Source of the DNA: RYN-230 sp963770545
Lineage (GTDB): Bacteria; Actinomycetota; Actinomycetes; Streptosporangiales; Streptosporangiaceae
Assembly (NCBI GenBank): GCA_963770545.1
Contig: CAVYQF010000008.1
Location: 310,001-374,000, forward strand
Reading direction: 5' to 3'
DNA length: 64,000 bases
Shown: in pieces, positions 1-8,884 of the stretch
Position numbering within the stretch: the first letter of the stretch is position 1
Layout of the letters: every line of letters starts with the position of its first letter
Notes under the pieces: model-generated
Told to the model about the DNA's origin: nothing
What the model saw: only the letters and a program-made list of their open reading frames with translations
Database searches by the model: none
Made by a program: the position numbers and the translations under genes

Positions 1-599
1 GCCATCTGGCTCCCGGCCGCGTCCGGCCGGTCCACGACCTTGCCCCAGGAGTAGGCGACCGCCCGGCTGTCGCGGACCATGTGGACGACCCTCAGGTCCA
101 CGCCGGGGGAACTGCGCAGGCAGAACGCCAGCGAGGCGTGCTTGCTGGAGTCGATCACCACCGGGCTGCCGCTGACCTGGGCGATTGCGGCGTAGGTGCG
201 CCGGTAGTACGCGACGTACTCGTCCAGGGCGGGCTGCAGCCTGCGCCGCAGTGGCGGGGAGGCCAGCAGGGGCAGGAACCGGCCCCGGTCCACCTGGGCC
301 CGCAGCCGGGTGACCCGGTCCACGTCCACCTGGTCCCAGCCCCCGAAGGCGGCCTGGCCTACCTGCTGCCAGAACGGGCAGGAGGAAAACGCCTGGCCGC
401 AGCCGCAGCGCTCGTCGTCCCGGACGCTGCGCAGCCACATGTGCACGACTTCGCCAGCCGGGCAGGCCCCGGGCATCTCGCCGAGGAGCCGCTCCAGCAG
501 GGTGCTACCGCTACGGCCGAGGCCGGCCAGGTAGATGACCCGCGGGCTCCCCGGGACGGTGCTCGTGCCCGCCCGGCGGGCGAGCGCGTCCGCGCTCAG
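1..599 (-). CDS. Sulfotransferase family protein, C-terminus beyond the window
   Basis: Transfers a sulfuryl group from PAPS to an unknown acceptor, judged by family. The reverse strand reads VIYLAGLGRSGSTLLERLLG near the N-terminus, which is the 5'-phosphosulfate-binding loop. About 150 residues later it reads VVHMVRDSRAVAYSW, the 3'-phosphate-binding strand and helix. A cysteine-rich stretch (DDERCGCGQAFSSCPFW) lies between them. The frame stays open to the window edge, so the end is missing. The start is odd: the in-frame stop TGA lies at 609-611 and no ATG or GTG occurs between it and the P-loop. The only candidate is CTG at 597-599, preceded by GAGGTGG. The gene follows the 621-1946 gene with almost no gap, so coupling is likely. 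The family call is firm; the start and substrate are not. Confidence 0.8.
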   Translation of the reverse strand, partial: MSADALARRAGTSTVPGSPRVIYLAGLGRSGSTLLERLLGEMPGACPAGEVVHMWLRSVRDDERCGCGQAFSSCPFWQQVGQAAFGGWDQVDVDRVTRLRAQVDRGRFLPLLASPPLRRRLQPALDEYVAYYRRTYAAIAQVSGSPVVIDSSKHASLAFCLRSSPGVDLRVVHMVRDSRAVAYSWGKVVDRPDAAGSQM

Positions 600-620
600 C
601 TCACCACCTCAAATCGTGTC

Positions 621-1946
621 CTAGTTATACGGGAGGAGGCAGATGCCGGCCCGGTTGGCGAGCGTCCCACACTGGTTGGTCCCGTCCAGGTTGTCGCTGG
701 CGATCCACAGGCCCGCGCTGGTGACCAGCATGTCGTCGGCACCGAGCCCGCGTCCCCGGGTGGGGTTGTAGGTCAGCGCGCCGGTGGCCGGGCTGAGCCC
801 CTCGATGCCAGGCGCGGCGATCGCGCCAGGACCGGCGAAGTCGCAGCCGTTCGGGTTCGACGACCAGCGCTCGTGCCCGGCGAAGTACGCGGTGGTGGAA
901 TCGGCCGCGGCGGCGTACAGCGAGTCGCAGCCCGGATAGTTGATCCACGTGTGCGTGACGCTGGCCTGGGTGGCCGGGTAGGCGATCGCCGCGTCACACG
1001 GCCCGGTCCGGGGGTAGCTCCCGGCCGGCGTGCCATTCGGCTTGTACCCGGTCGTCGCGACGTAGATGGTGGAGTCATCGGTCGACCAGGCCGCGGACTG
1101 GGCGTAGAACGACTCGTTGTAGTTGCAGTTGGTGTTGAGCTCAGGTGAGGTCCACCCGGTGACCGTCGCGGTCGGGCCGCTCAGGTCCAGCATGAACATC
1201 TGCTGCCGGGCCTGGCCGCCGACCGAGGTGAAGTCGCCCTCCACCAGGTCCAGCGTGCCGCCGTGGCTGAGTTGCTGGTTGTAGACCCGGGTCGGGTTGG
1301 ACGACACCCCGGGGAACTGGTAGTTCCCGGAAATGCCCAGGTGGATGAACCCGTCGTCCTTGCCCGAGGTGGGGTTGAGGCTGGCCATGTACGCGTTGGC
1401 GCTGCTGTTGTTGATCGAGGTGAAGTAGCCCCCGGTCAGGATGTGCCCGTTGTAGTACTGCAGCGTCTCGACCTGGCCGCTGGCGCTGTGCCCGAAGGCC
1501 GTGATGAGCGCCCCGCTCGAGGTGCTGACCGCGGCGAGGTTCTTGGCCGCCACCCCGCCGACGGTGCTGAACTTGCCGCCGATGTAGGCGGTGGAGCAGT
1601 CAGGACTGAACGTGATGCCGTTGACGATCCCGTTCACGTCGGGGTTCCAGGAGGTCATCGTGTACGGCTTGGACGCGCTGAAGCTGAACACGTTGTTGCG
1701 GGAGAAGGTCGTCCCCGCCTGCGAGATCGCGGTGAACGTGCCCACCGCGTACATGGTGTTACCGCACTGCGCGATCTGCCGGACCTGCTCGGTCGTCCCG
1801 GTACTGGCCAGCTGCGGAGTGTTGTACGCCGGGGTGGTGCCCGGCGGCCCCGTCGCGGCCGAGGCGGGCACCGCGGTCCAGGCCGCGCAGGCCGCCAGCA
1901 CGGCCATCCCGGCCGCTATCTTGGCGCGCCAGTTACTAAACAACAT
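621..1946 (-). CDS. Secreted repeat (delta-60/beta-propeller-like) protein
   Basis: Function unknown. The 441-residue product starts with a classical signal peptide: a charged NWRAK, a hydrophobic Ala-rich core, and a cleavage site near PASAA at about residue 31. The mature part repeats short motifs of the kind YIGGKFSTVGG, LTGGYFTSINN and EGDFTSVGG, spaced by about 50 residues. This is typical of delta-60 repeats that fold as beta-propellers. Paired cysteines (QCGN, PDCST, NCNYN, PCDAA, GCDS, NGCDF, QCGT, ICLL) fit an exported disulfide-bonded protein. A good ribosome site (GGGGGGA) precedes the ATG. The partial sulfotransferase follows directly and is probably co-transcribed. Export is well supported; the role is not. 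Confidence 0.75.
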   Translation of the reverse strand: MLFSNWRAKIAAGMAVLAACAAWTAVPASAATGPPGTTPAYNTPQLASTGTTEQVRQIAQCGNTMYAVGTFTAISQAGTTFSRNNVFSFSASKPYTMTSWNPDVNGIVNGITFSPDCSTAYIGGKFSTVGGVAAKNLAAVSTSSGALITAFGHSASGQVETLQYYNGHILTGGYFTSINNSSANAYMASLNPTSGKDDGFIHLGISGNYQFPGVSSNPTRVYNQQLSHGGTLDLVEGDFTSVGGQARQQMFMLDLSGPTATVTGWTSPELNTNCNYNESFYAQSAAWSTDDSTIYVATTGYKPNGTPAGSYPRTGPCDAAIAYPATQASVTHTWINYPGCDSLYAAAADSTTAYFAGHERWSSNPNGCDFAGPGAIAAPGIEGLSPATGALTYNPTRGRGLGADDMLVTSAGLWIASDNLDGTNQCGTLANRAGICLLPYN

Positions 1947-2225
1947 TTAATCCCCCCAGGCCAGATCCCCACTAGTGCATATCACTGAAGTAAACAATTA
2001 GGCATCATAACGGAGCGTGTTCGCAACCCCACCAGTAAACTTTAACTCTGAGTAATAGTGCGTAAACTTTCTGTAACGGAATCAACCTCGCAGATAACCA
2101 CAAATCGCATTCGGTGTACTGGACTCCGGGCGGCGCCCGGGATATTCCTCGAAGGCCTCCGCATTTCGCCGGTGATTAAGGGCGATTAGCGTTATGCCGT
2201 GGGCAATAAAGGGCCCGGGGCGCGG
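1947..2225. promoter_or_regulatory. Promoter region upstream of the secreted repeat protein
   Basis: A 279-base gap, clearly AT-richer than its surroundings, between the start of the secreted protein gene and the 3' end of the anti-sigma-like gene. Two direct copies of GTAAACTTT lie at 2035-2043 and 2062-2070, with a related GTAAACAATT at 1989-1998. They could be regulator half-sites for the minus-strand gene. I see no small ORF with coding character here. Confidence 0.35.
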
Positions 2226-3566
2226 CTACCAGGCGGCGGTAAGGGTGTTCTCAGCCCACGGCAGCGGCGTGTAATGACCGCCGGTCAGCATTCCGGCGTC
2301 GACGTCCGCATACTGCGCCGTCGAGTGGTGGCGGGCGCGGAGCAAGTCGGTGACGATCAGCACCCGGCCAGACGGGCTCATCCAGTGGACCTGCACGACG
2401 TCGTCGGCCATCCGCCTGGTCACGTGGAGGACGCGGACGACCTTCCCGGTTTGAACCGAGACCTGGACCAGGCGTTCCACGCTCCCGTTCACGTAGGGGT
2501 TGTTCACGTTGCCGATGATCGTCTGCCCGTCGGCGGTCAGCTGGATCTGGGTCCAGGACGTGAAGCGGGACTGGGGTATCGCGACGCGGCTGTTGGCCAG
2601 CAGGCCCGAGCCGGGCCTGTCGGTGTCGAGGAGCCGCACCCCTTCCCGGCCGCGCCATTGCCCGTAGACGAGGGCCAGCGTCCGGTTATCCGTGGCCCAC
2701 GAGAGCGAGTTCTGCGTGATCCACGTGATCGGTACCCCCGGGGTGTTCCCGACGCTACCGGGTTGATACGTCCGTTCCGTCCCCGCGGACAGGTTGTAGA
2801 CGCTCAGCTTCGGCCTCAGCCTCGGATTGTCCGCCCGCCCGCTCACCACGGCCAGGCGGCTGCCGTCCGGGGAGAGGGCGAAGTCGGTGACTTCCGTGCC
2901 GACCGGAAAGGCCGGGATGGGCAGCGGGGTCAGGGTCACTCTGCCCACCGGGCGGCCTAGGCCGGGACCGAGGCGCAGCAGGAAAAACCTCGTGGCGGGC
3001 ACGGTGAACTTGCCGTCCAGCGGGATGCGGGCCAGTTTCTGCGCGGCCACGACGAACGTGCGATCCCCAGCCGCCGCGGTGACCCCGGCGAACGTGCCGT
3101 TAGGCCAGGGCGGCGCGACGGTGGCCAGGGCGCGTCCGGTGGCGGTGGCGCGGATGACGGCCTTGGTCTGCGGGGTGGAGAGCTCCCCGTACCCGCCAAA
3201 CCGCTCGCCGCTGGTGAAGGTCAGCGCCACGTAGTACCGGGGCAGGGCGGCCGGCCCCGAGCGATGACCGTTCGCGGAGCGACCCGGATGGATCACGGCG
3301 GTCAGGGCGACTATCACCGCCAGGGCGGCCGCTACCCCGGCCGCGGCGGCCAGGGGCGCGACCCAGGCCCGCCCGGCCCGGGGCCGCTCCGCCAGACCTT
3401 CTGCTGTCTTCCTGCCGCCCTGAGTGAGAGAGAAGAAGGACCGGCGGCGGTCCGGCAGCCGCAGGGGCGGGACCGCGTCCGGCGGGACCTCGGCGGCCCT
3501 GGCGCGGATGGCGTCCCGGACCCGGTTCTCCAGCGGCGCCATGGGGCCGCCTCCCGCATGTGTCAT
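2226..3566 (-). CDS. Membrane-anchored anti-sigma-factor-like protein with propeller-type C-domain
   Basis: Probably senses or controls the sigma factor encoded just upstream. The first ~85 residues are cytoplasmic and charged. One transmembrane helix follows (WVAPLAAAAGVAAALAVIVA, about residues 88-110). The rest is a ~330-residue extracellular domain with WD40/TolB-like strands such as DFALSPDGSRLAVVSG, SWATDNRTLALVYG and MSPSGRVLIVTD. No clear zinc-binding anti-sigma domain is visible. The start overlaps the sigma factor stop by ATGA, and AAGGAG sits 5 bases before it, so translation is coupled. An alternative ATG lies at 3542. Co-occurrence with a SigE-type factor is the main basis for the anti-sigma suggestion. 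Confidence 0.65.
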   Translation of the reverse strand: MTHAGGGPMAPLENRVRDAIRARAAEVPPDAVPPLRLPDRRRSFFSLTQGGRKTAEGLAERPRAGRAWVAPLAAAAGVAAALAVIVALTAVIHPGRSANGHRSGPAALPRYYVALTFTSGERFGGYGELSTPQTKAVIRATATGRALATVAPPWPNGTFAGVTAAAGDRTFVVAAQKLARIPLDGKFTVPATRFFLLRLGPGLGRPVGRVTLTPLPIPAFPVGTEVTDFALSPDGSRLAVVSGRADNPRLRPKLSVYNLSAGTERTYQPGSVGNTPGVPITWITQNSLSWATDNRTLALVYGQWRGREGVRLLDTDRPGSGLLANSRVAIPQSRFTSWTQIQLTADGQTIIGNVNNPYVNGSVERLVQVSVQTGKVVRVLHVTRRMADDVVQVHWMSPSGRVLIVTDLLRARHHSTAQYADVDAGMLTGGHYTPLPWAENTLTAAW

Positions 3567-4189
3567 GATGTCTCCTTCAGGGCCCGGCCCAGCGCGTCGA
3601 GCGCCCGGAACGCGGTGGAGCGGACGGTGCCCGGCCTGATGCCCATCACCCGGGCGATCTGCTCGTCGGGGAGTTCGGCGTAGAACCGCAGCACGAGGAC
3701 CTCCCGCTGCCGGTGCGGCAGGCGCGCCAGGGCCCGGATCACTTCCTGGCGTTCCTCCCCGCCCAGCGCGACCGTCTCGGCCGAGGCGGCCGGGGGCTCG
3801 CCGGCCAGGGTCTGGTGCTGCACAAACCCGCGGCGGACCGCCCGGCGGCGCAGCGCTGAGCGGCAGCCGTTCAGCACCGAGGCGCGCACGTAGTACAGCG
3901 CCCCGTCGGTGCTGGCCAGGCTGTCCCAGCGCCGGTAGAGCCCGCAGAAGGCCTCCTGGACCACATCCTCGGCGCTGGGCAGGTCGCCGAGCATGACGTA
4001 AGCCATCCGGATCAGCCCCAGGGCGGTCGATTCGTACAGCGCCCCGACCGCTGCCGCCGCACCTTCGGGACCTGCGTCCGGCGGGCCGGCCTCGGGCCGC
4101 CGGATATCCGGGGCCGGGGCCGCCCCGGCCGGGGGCACCCCGGCAGCCAGGCCAGGATTCTCAGCATTCACACTCAAGAAACGCGCCAC
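3563..4189 (-). CDS. SigE-family ECF RNA polymerase sigma factor
   Basis: Alternative sigma factor directing RNA polymerase to a stress or envelope regulon. Region 2 is visible as LIRMAYVMLGDLPSAEDVVQ followed by EAFCGLYRRWDSL. Region 4 is visible as LARLPHRQREVLVLRFYAEL with the helix-turn-helix EQIARVMGIRPGTVRSTAFR. The ~55 residues before region 2 are Pro/Gly/Ala-rich and probably disordered. The GTG at 4189 overlaps its own GGAGG, so the true start may lie a little downstream. The next gene encodes a single-pass membrane protein and overlaps by four bases, the usual sigma/anti-sigma arrangement. The promoter must lie in 4190-4290, shared with the divergent oxidoreductase. Confidence 0.85.
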   Translation of the reverse strand: MARFLSVNAENPGLAAGVPPAGAAPAPDIRRPEAGPPDAGPEGAAAAVGALYESTALGLIRMAYVMLGDLPSAEDVVQEAFCGLYRRWDSLASTDGALYYVRASVLNGCRSALRRRAVRRGFVQHQTLAGEPPAASAETVALGGEERQEVIRALARLPHRQREVLVLRFYAELPDEQIARVMGIRPGTVRSTAFRALDALGRALKETS

Positions 4190-4290
4190 CTCCGGTCCTG
4201 CTGCCTCGGTTGCTCAGCAATTTCCCATGCAGCCCCCGGTTTCCGGCGGCCTGGACCGGGCGTGGTTCGCCATGCTAGGCATAGCGCCAG

Positions 4291-6858
4291 GTGAGCGCCG
4301 ACTTGGAGGCAGATGTGACGATTGACCCGGTCAGCACGGGCGGCCCGGAAACCGCGGGCGGGGCGGTGCCCAGCCGGGCGCAGGTGGTCATCGTGGGCGG
4401 CGGGGTGACTGGCTGCAGCATCGCCTACCACCTCGCGCACCTGGGCTGGACCGACGTGGTGCTGCTCGAGCAGCATCAGCTGACCGCCGGGACGACGTGG
4501 CACGCGGCCGGGCTGATCACCTCGGCCGGGATGACGGACGAGACCGCGCTGTTCTTCAGCCGCTACTCCCGCGACCTGTACGCCCGGCTGGAGCAGGAGA
4601 CCGGGCACTCCACCGGGTTCCGCCCGGTCGGGCACATCTCCCTGGCCACCAGCCCGCGGCGGCAGGAGGCGCTGCGCCGCGAGTCGGCCTGGATGGCTGG
4701 CTTCGGGGTCGAGGACGTGGAGATCTCGCCGCGCGAACTGGCCGACATGTGGCCGCTGGCCCGCACCGACGACGTGCTGTCCGCGTTCTACGTGGCGGAC
4801 GAGGGGCGGGCCGATCCGGTAGGCGTGGCCACCTCGCTGGCCAAAGGCGCCCGCCAGCTGGGAGTCCGGATCGTGGAAGGGGTGACCGCGACCGGGGTGG
4901 CGACCCGGGGGCGGCAGGTGACCGCTGTGCTCACCAGCGCGGGCCCGATCGAGACCGAGGTCGTGGTCAACGCGGCGGGCATGTGGGCCCGGCAGTTCGG
5001 GGCCCTCGCCGGGGTCGGGGTTCCGCTCCAGGCCGCCGAGCACTACTACCTGCTCACCGACACGGTGCCGGGGATGGACCCGGACCTGCCGGTCATCGAG
5101 GACCCCGACAACTACGGCTACTACCGGCCCGAGGGCGACGGCATGCTGGTCGGGCTCTTCGAGCCGGTGGCCGCTCCGTGGTCGCTGGACGGGGTGCCCG
5201 ACGGGTTTTCGTTTGGGAAAATAAGTCCGGACTGGGACCGGATGGAGCCGTTCCTCGGTCCGGCGCTGGACCGGATCCCGGTGCTGTCCGAGACGGGCGT
5301 ACGGACCTTCTTCTGCGGACCGGAGTCGTTCACCGCGGACGTGCGGCCGCTGCTCGGGCCCGCCCCGGAACTGGACGGGTACTTCGTCGCGGCGGGCCTG
5401 AACTCGCTCGGGATCCTGTCCGGGGGCGGGGTCGGCAGCATGCTCGCGCACTGGATCGCGGACGGGGTGCCGCCGGTGGACGCGACGAGTGTCGCCATCG
5501 ACCGGACGCACGCCTACGAGACGTCCCGCCGGTTCCGGGCCGAGCGGACCGTGGAGCAGCTGGGGGTGCTGTTCGGGGACGCGGTCTGGCCGGCCTGGAA
5601 GCCTTCGACCGGGCGGAACGTGCGCCGCTCGGTGCTGCATGACCGGCTGGCCGCAGCGGGCGGGCACTTCGCCACCTCGGCGGGCTGGGAGTTCGCCGAG
5701 TGGTATGCGTCAGGGCCGGCCGCGCCGGTTCCCGGCCCGGACTCTGCCCGCCCGGACTCTGCCCGCCCGGACTCTGCCCGCCTGGATTCGGGCCGGCCCG
5801 CGGCCCATGAGGCCGTGGGGCGCGAGCACGCCGCGGTGCGCGAGGCGGCCGGCCTGCTCGACATGAGCCTGATGGCCAAGTTCCTGGTGCAGGGACCGGG
5901 CGCGGCCGCGGTGCTCAGCCGGCTGTCGGCCAACGACGTCACCGCCGGGGTCGGCCGGCTGGTCTACACCCAGTGGCTGAACGAGGCGGGCGGCATCGTC
6001 GCCGACGTCACCGTGACCTGGCTGGAGCCGGATAAGTTCCTGGTCATCGCCAGCGACCTCATCCACCGACGGATCGAGCCCCTGATCAGGCGGGCGTCCC
6101 GGCCAGGTGAGTTCCTCACCGTCACCGATGTGACGTCAGGCACCACGCTGCTGTCGGTGCAGGGGCCGGCGTCCCGGACGCTGATCGGGCGGCTCACCGA
6201 CGCCGACCTGTCCAACGAGTCGTTTCCCTACCTCAGCGCGCGGCAGATCCACGTCGGGTACGCGCCGGTGCTCGCCATCCGCGTCACCTACGTGGGCGAA
6301 CTCGGCTGGGAACTGCATGTGCCCGCGGAGTACGCGATGGGAGTGTACGACGACCTGATGTCCGCGGGAGACGACCTGGGATTCCGGCTGATCGGCCTGT
6401 CCGCCATGTCCAGCCTGCGGCTGGAAAAGGGCTACCGCGACATGGGGGTGGACATCGACAACACCGACAACCCGATGGAAGCGGGGCTCGGGTTCGCGGT
6501 GGCCTGGGACAAGCCGGGCGGGTTCACCGGCCGTGAAGCCCTCCTGACCGCCCGGGAGCAGGGCCCGCCACGCCATCGCGTGGTCAGCCTGCTCGCCGAG
6601 GACCCGGCCGCCGACCTGTTCGGCAACGAGCCGGTGTTCCTGGGGGATCAGTGGGTGGGCTACCTCCGGGCCGCCGCCTACGGCTACACGGTGGGCGGGG
6701 CGGTCGGGCTGGCCCAGGTGGAGAACGCCGAGGGAGTGACGGGCGGCTGGCTGAAGAACGGGGATTTCCGGGCCCGCACCCCGGCCGGTGACGTCCCCGT
6801 CCGGCTGCAGATCGCGCCGCTGTATGACCCGCAGCGGCTGCGCATCCTGGACCGCTGA
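4291..6858 (+). CDS. FAD-dependent dimethylglycine/sarcosine dehydrogenase-like protein (DAO + GcvT domains)
   Basis: Predicted to oxidise an N-methylated amino acid such as dimethylglycine or sarcosine and pass the methyl carbon to tetrahydrofolate. Residues ~30-400 form a DAO-type FAD domain starting with VVIVGGGVTGCSIAYHLAHL, with TAGTTWHAAGLI as the usual flavin-contacting segment. Residues ~500-850 form an aminomethyltransferase (GcvT) domain with LVYTQWLNEAGGIVADVTV and GWELHVPAEYAMGVYDDLM. The length of 855 fits the bidomain family. The linker contains three perfect 15-base repeats (see 5736-5780). The start is GTG; a second GTG at 4315 is possible. Substrate specificity cannot be read from the sequence. 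Confidence 0.85.
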   Translation: MSADLEADVTIDPVSTGGPETAGGAVPSRAQVVIVGGGVTGCSIAYHLAHLGWTDVVLLEQHQLTAGTTWHAAGLITSAGMTDETALFFSRYSRDLYARLEQETGHSTGFRPVGHISLATSPRRQEALRRESAWMAGFGVEDVEISPRELADMWPLARTDDVLSAFYVADEGRADPVGVATSLAKGARQLGVRIVEGVTATGVATRGRQVTAVLTSAGPIETEVVVNAAGMWARQFGALAGVGVPLQAAEHYYLLTDTVPGMDPDLPVIEDPDNYGYYRPEGDGMLVGLFEPVAAPWSLDGVPDGFSFGKISPDWDRMEPFLGPALDRIPVLSETGVRTFFCGPESFTADVRPLLGPAPELDGYFVAAGLNSLGILSGGGVGSMLAHWIADGVPPVDATSVAIDRTHAYETSRRFRAERTVEQLGVLFGDAVWPAWKPSTGRNVRRSVLHDRLAAAGGHFATSAGWEFAEWYASGPAAPVPGPDSARPDSARPDSARLDSGRPAAHEAVGREHAAVREAAGLLDMSLMAKFLVQGPGAAAVLSRLSANDVTAGVGRLVYTQWLNEAGGIVADVTVTWLEPDKFLVIASDLIHRRIEPLIRRASRPGEFLTVTDVTSGTTLLSVQGPASRTLIGRLTDADLSNESFPYLSARQIHVGYAPVLAIRVTYVGELGWELHVPAEYAMGVYDDLMSAGDDLGFRLIGLSAMSSLRLEKGYRDMGVDIDNTDNPMEAGLGFAVAWDKPGGFTGREALLTAREQGPPRHRVVSLLAEDPAADLFGNEPVFLGDQWVGYLRAAAYGYTVGGAVGLAQVENAEGVTGGWLKNGDFRARTPAGDVPVRLQIAPLYDPQRLRILDR
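5736..5780. repeat. Three perfect 15-bp tandem repeats in the DAO-GcvT linker
   Basis: CCCGGACTCTGCCCG is repeated three times without mismatch, followed by a degenerate fourth unit. It encodes PDSAR repeats in the linker between the FAD domain and the GcvT domain. The unit length is a multiple of three, so copy number can vary without breaking the frame. Confidence 0.9.
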
Positions 6859-6875
6859 GCGTGCGGGCCGGGTAT

Positions 6876-8729
6876 TCAGGCGTGTTCTGCGGGCACGGGG
6901 AGAGGGCCGGGAGGCGGGACCTCGGTCCGCAGCGCACTCCAGCCCAGCCGTCCGGTGACCCCTTCGAGCGGCCCGCCGATCGTGATGCCCTGATCGGCGA
7001 TGGTGAAGCTGGTCAGCGTGGTCTCGTGCCGGCTGTTCCTCATCTTGACGACGTTCAGGGCGCGGCCCACCCCGGATTCCTCCTCGATGTACCGGAGGTC
7101 GATGACGTTGTCGAACAAGAACATGAGCCCTTCCAGCGACTGGCTGTCCTGTTCGTGGCCAGCCGTCTCGCTGGTGACCAGCGATGAACTGCCGGCCGCC
7201 CGGATGAGCCCGACCAGGCTGCGCATGAAGGCCGGGAAACGTTCCGATTCGCGGGCGGCGAAAACCAGTTCGGCGAGGCTGTCGATAACCACGCGGCTGA
7301 CCGAATGAGCGGCGAGTTCCGAGCGGATGGCGCTGGCCAGGACGTCCAGGTCCAGGTCCCCCATCGGGACGTAGGAGATGGCGAGACGGCCAGCGGCCTG
7401 GGCGGCCCCGATGTCCCAGCCGAAACCGCCGGCCATGTTGGCGAGCTGATTGGGGGTGTCCTGGAAGGTCACGTACAGGCAGGGTTGCCCTTGCTCCAGA
7501 GCGTGGGCGGTCCAGCGCAGCCCGAAGATGGTCTTGCCGACGCCGGAGGGTCCCTTGACCAGGGTGGCGTCGGTGGCCTGCGGGCCGCCGTTCATGAGTG
7601 GGTCCAGGCCCGGGATACCGGTGGCGATCCGGCCGCCAACCGCCTCGACCGCCTCAGGGATGAGGGTCTCTATCCGGGGGAAGACCCCGATGCCGGCCGG
7701 GGTGATCTGGAAGGTATGCCGACCCGGCCGCTGGCCCGACCCGCGCAGCTTCATGGCCCGCAGCGAGCGCCGGTCCACCGGCTCGCGAGGCTGATACTCA
7801 AGATAGATAATGCCGTCTGCCAGGGAAAACTCGATGCCGCTGGACAGTTCCTCCGGTGTGTACTCACCTAGCAGCAGCAGCACCGTCCCGGTGTGGGCCA
7901 CGCGGCTCGTCAGGCTGTAGAGCGCGGAGCGCAACTGGCGTTCGTCGGCAAAGTCGCGCAGCATCTTGCTGCTGTCGACCACCACGATGGCGGGCTTGTC
8001 CTCCAGCGTTTTCCGGACGATCTCCGAGACCAGCGGCTCCAGCCCATCCTTGCTCCGGGGCACCAGGAAGCTGCCCAGGTGGATGAACTCGACCGTAGTG
8101 CCGAGTGCTTCCTGGTCGAAGAAGGCAAAAGGTTCCAGGTGCCGGACCAGCTTGGTGTGCGGCTCGGACACCGTCGTGTAGTAGACCGCCTTGTGCGCGG
8201 CGGTGGCCTTGGCGAAGCAGATCTGCTGGGCCAGGATGGTCTTGCCGGTACCCGGCGCCCCGGCCAGGATCACGACCGATCCGCGCTCCAGACCACCGTT
8301 GAGCACCAGATCCAGTCCCGCGATCCCGGTCGGCATCAACGTCAGCGGGTCACGTCCTCCGTTGCGGCTAGCGCTCACGGTGGCTCCTTCGTCGAGGCAG
8401 GCACTTACGGCGCCGATGAGGTCCTGCAGCGGCAACGACTTGGACATGACCACATCAGCAGAGACCGCGAGAGCAGGATCGCCGGTCGAAGCCAGGATCG
8501 GAATGCCCGCGGTCGCGGGGTCACCCCGCAGCCGCCGGATGAGCTCTGGGCCGTCCATGACCGGCATCATCATGTCGGTCAGGATCAGATCGGGGGGCGA
8601 CTCGTGCACGATGGCCAGGGCGGCGGCCCCGTCAGAGGCGTCCAGCACCTCGTACCCCTCGCGCTCCAATATCCGGCGGAGCAGGAACCGCTCGTCTGGC
8701 TCATCATCGACCACCAGGATCCTGGACAT
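6876..8729 (-). CDS. Response-regulator receiver fused to a tandem KaiC-type ATPase
   Basis: A 617-residue single-chain signalling ATPase. Residues 1-120 are a REC domain: VDDEPDE acidic pocket, phospho-acceptor Asp52 in LTDMMMPVMDG, conserved Lys in VVMSKSLP. Two RecA/KaiC modules follow, with Walker A GAPGTGKT (157-164) and GPSGVGKT (393-400) and Walker B strands PAIVVVDSS and VSRVVIDSL. The paired catalytic glutamates of cyanobacterial KaiC are not conserved: the first module has SEP, the second QDT. The region aligned with the KaiC Ser/Thr phosphosites reads LMFLFDN. The ATG at 8729 is preferred over the GTG at 8744 because GGAGGAG lies six bases upstream. No histidine kinase, KaiA or KaiB is nearby. 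It converges on the oxidoreductase gene. Confidence 0.85.
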   Translation of the reverse strand: MSRILVVDDEPDERFLLRRILEREGYEVLDASDGAAALAIVHESPPDLILTDMMMPVMDGPELIRRLRGDPATAGIPILASTGDPALAVSADVVMSKSLPLQDLIGAVSACLDEGATVSASRNGGRDPLTLMPTGIAGLDLVLNGGLERGSVVILAGAPGTGKTILAQQICFAKATAAHKAVYYTTVSEPHTKLVRHLEPFAFFDQEALGTTVEFIHLGSFLVPRSKDGLEPLVSEIVRKTLEDKPAIVVVDSSKMLRDFADERQLRSALYSLTSRVAHTGTVLLLLGEYTPEELSSGIEFSLADGIIYLEYQPREPVDRRSLRAMKLRGSGQRPGRHTFQITPAGIGVFPRIETLIPEAVEAVGGRIATGIPGLDPLMNGGPQATDATLVKGPSGVGKTIFGLRWTAHALEQGQPCLYVTFQDTPNQLANMAGGFGWDIGAAQAAGRLAISYVPMGDLDLDVLASAIRSELAAHSVSRVVIDSLAELVFAARESERFPAFMRSLVGLIRAAGSSSLVTSETAGHEQDSQSLEGLMFLFDNVIDLRYIEEESGVGRALNVVKMRNSRHETTLTSFTIADQGITIGGPLEGVTGRLGWSALRTEVPPPGPLPVPAEHA

Positions 8730-8884
8730 CCGCGGCTCCTCCACCGTATCACTCTGTGTATTGATGAGTGTACTAAGAGTAACTTTTTTCGGCTACGCAG
8801 GTGCCGGGCGGGTGGCGGTCCTCGTGGCGAAGAAGGAAGCCGGGAGTGCGGAGCCGGGCCAACCGGCCTCGCGCCCTCGCTGGG

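Noticed and set aside
81..1148. Long plus-strand open frame over the sulfotransferase and secreted protein genes
   Set aside because: Arg/Gly/Pro/Val-rich without any domain; it is antisense to two genes with clear motifs.
4174..5667. 497-codon minus-strand open frame
   Set aside because: Antisense of the FAD domain of the DAO-GcvT gene; high-GC DNA keeps such frames open.
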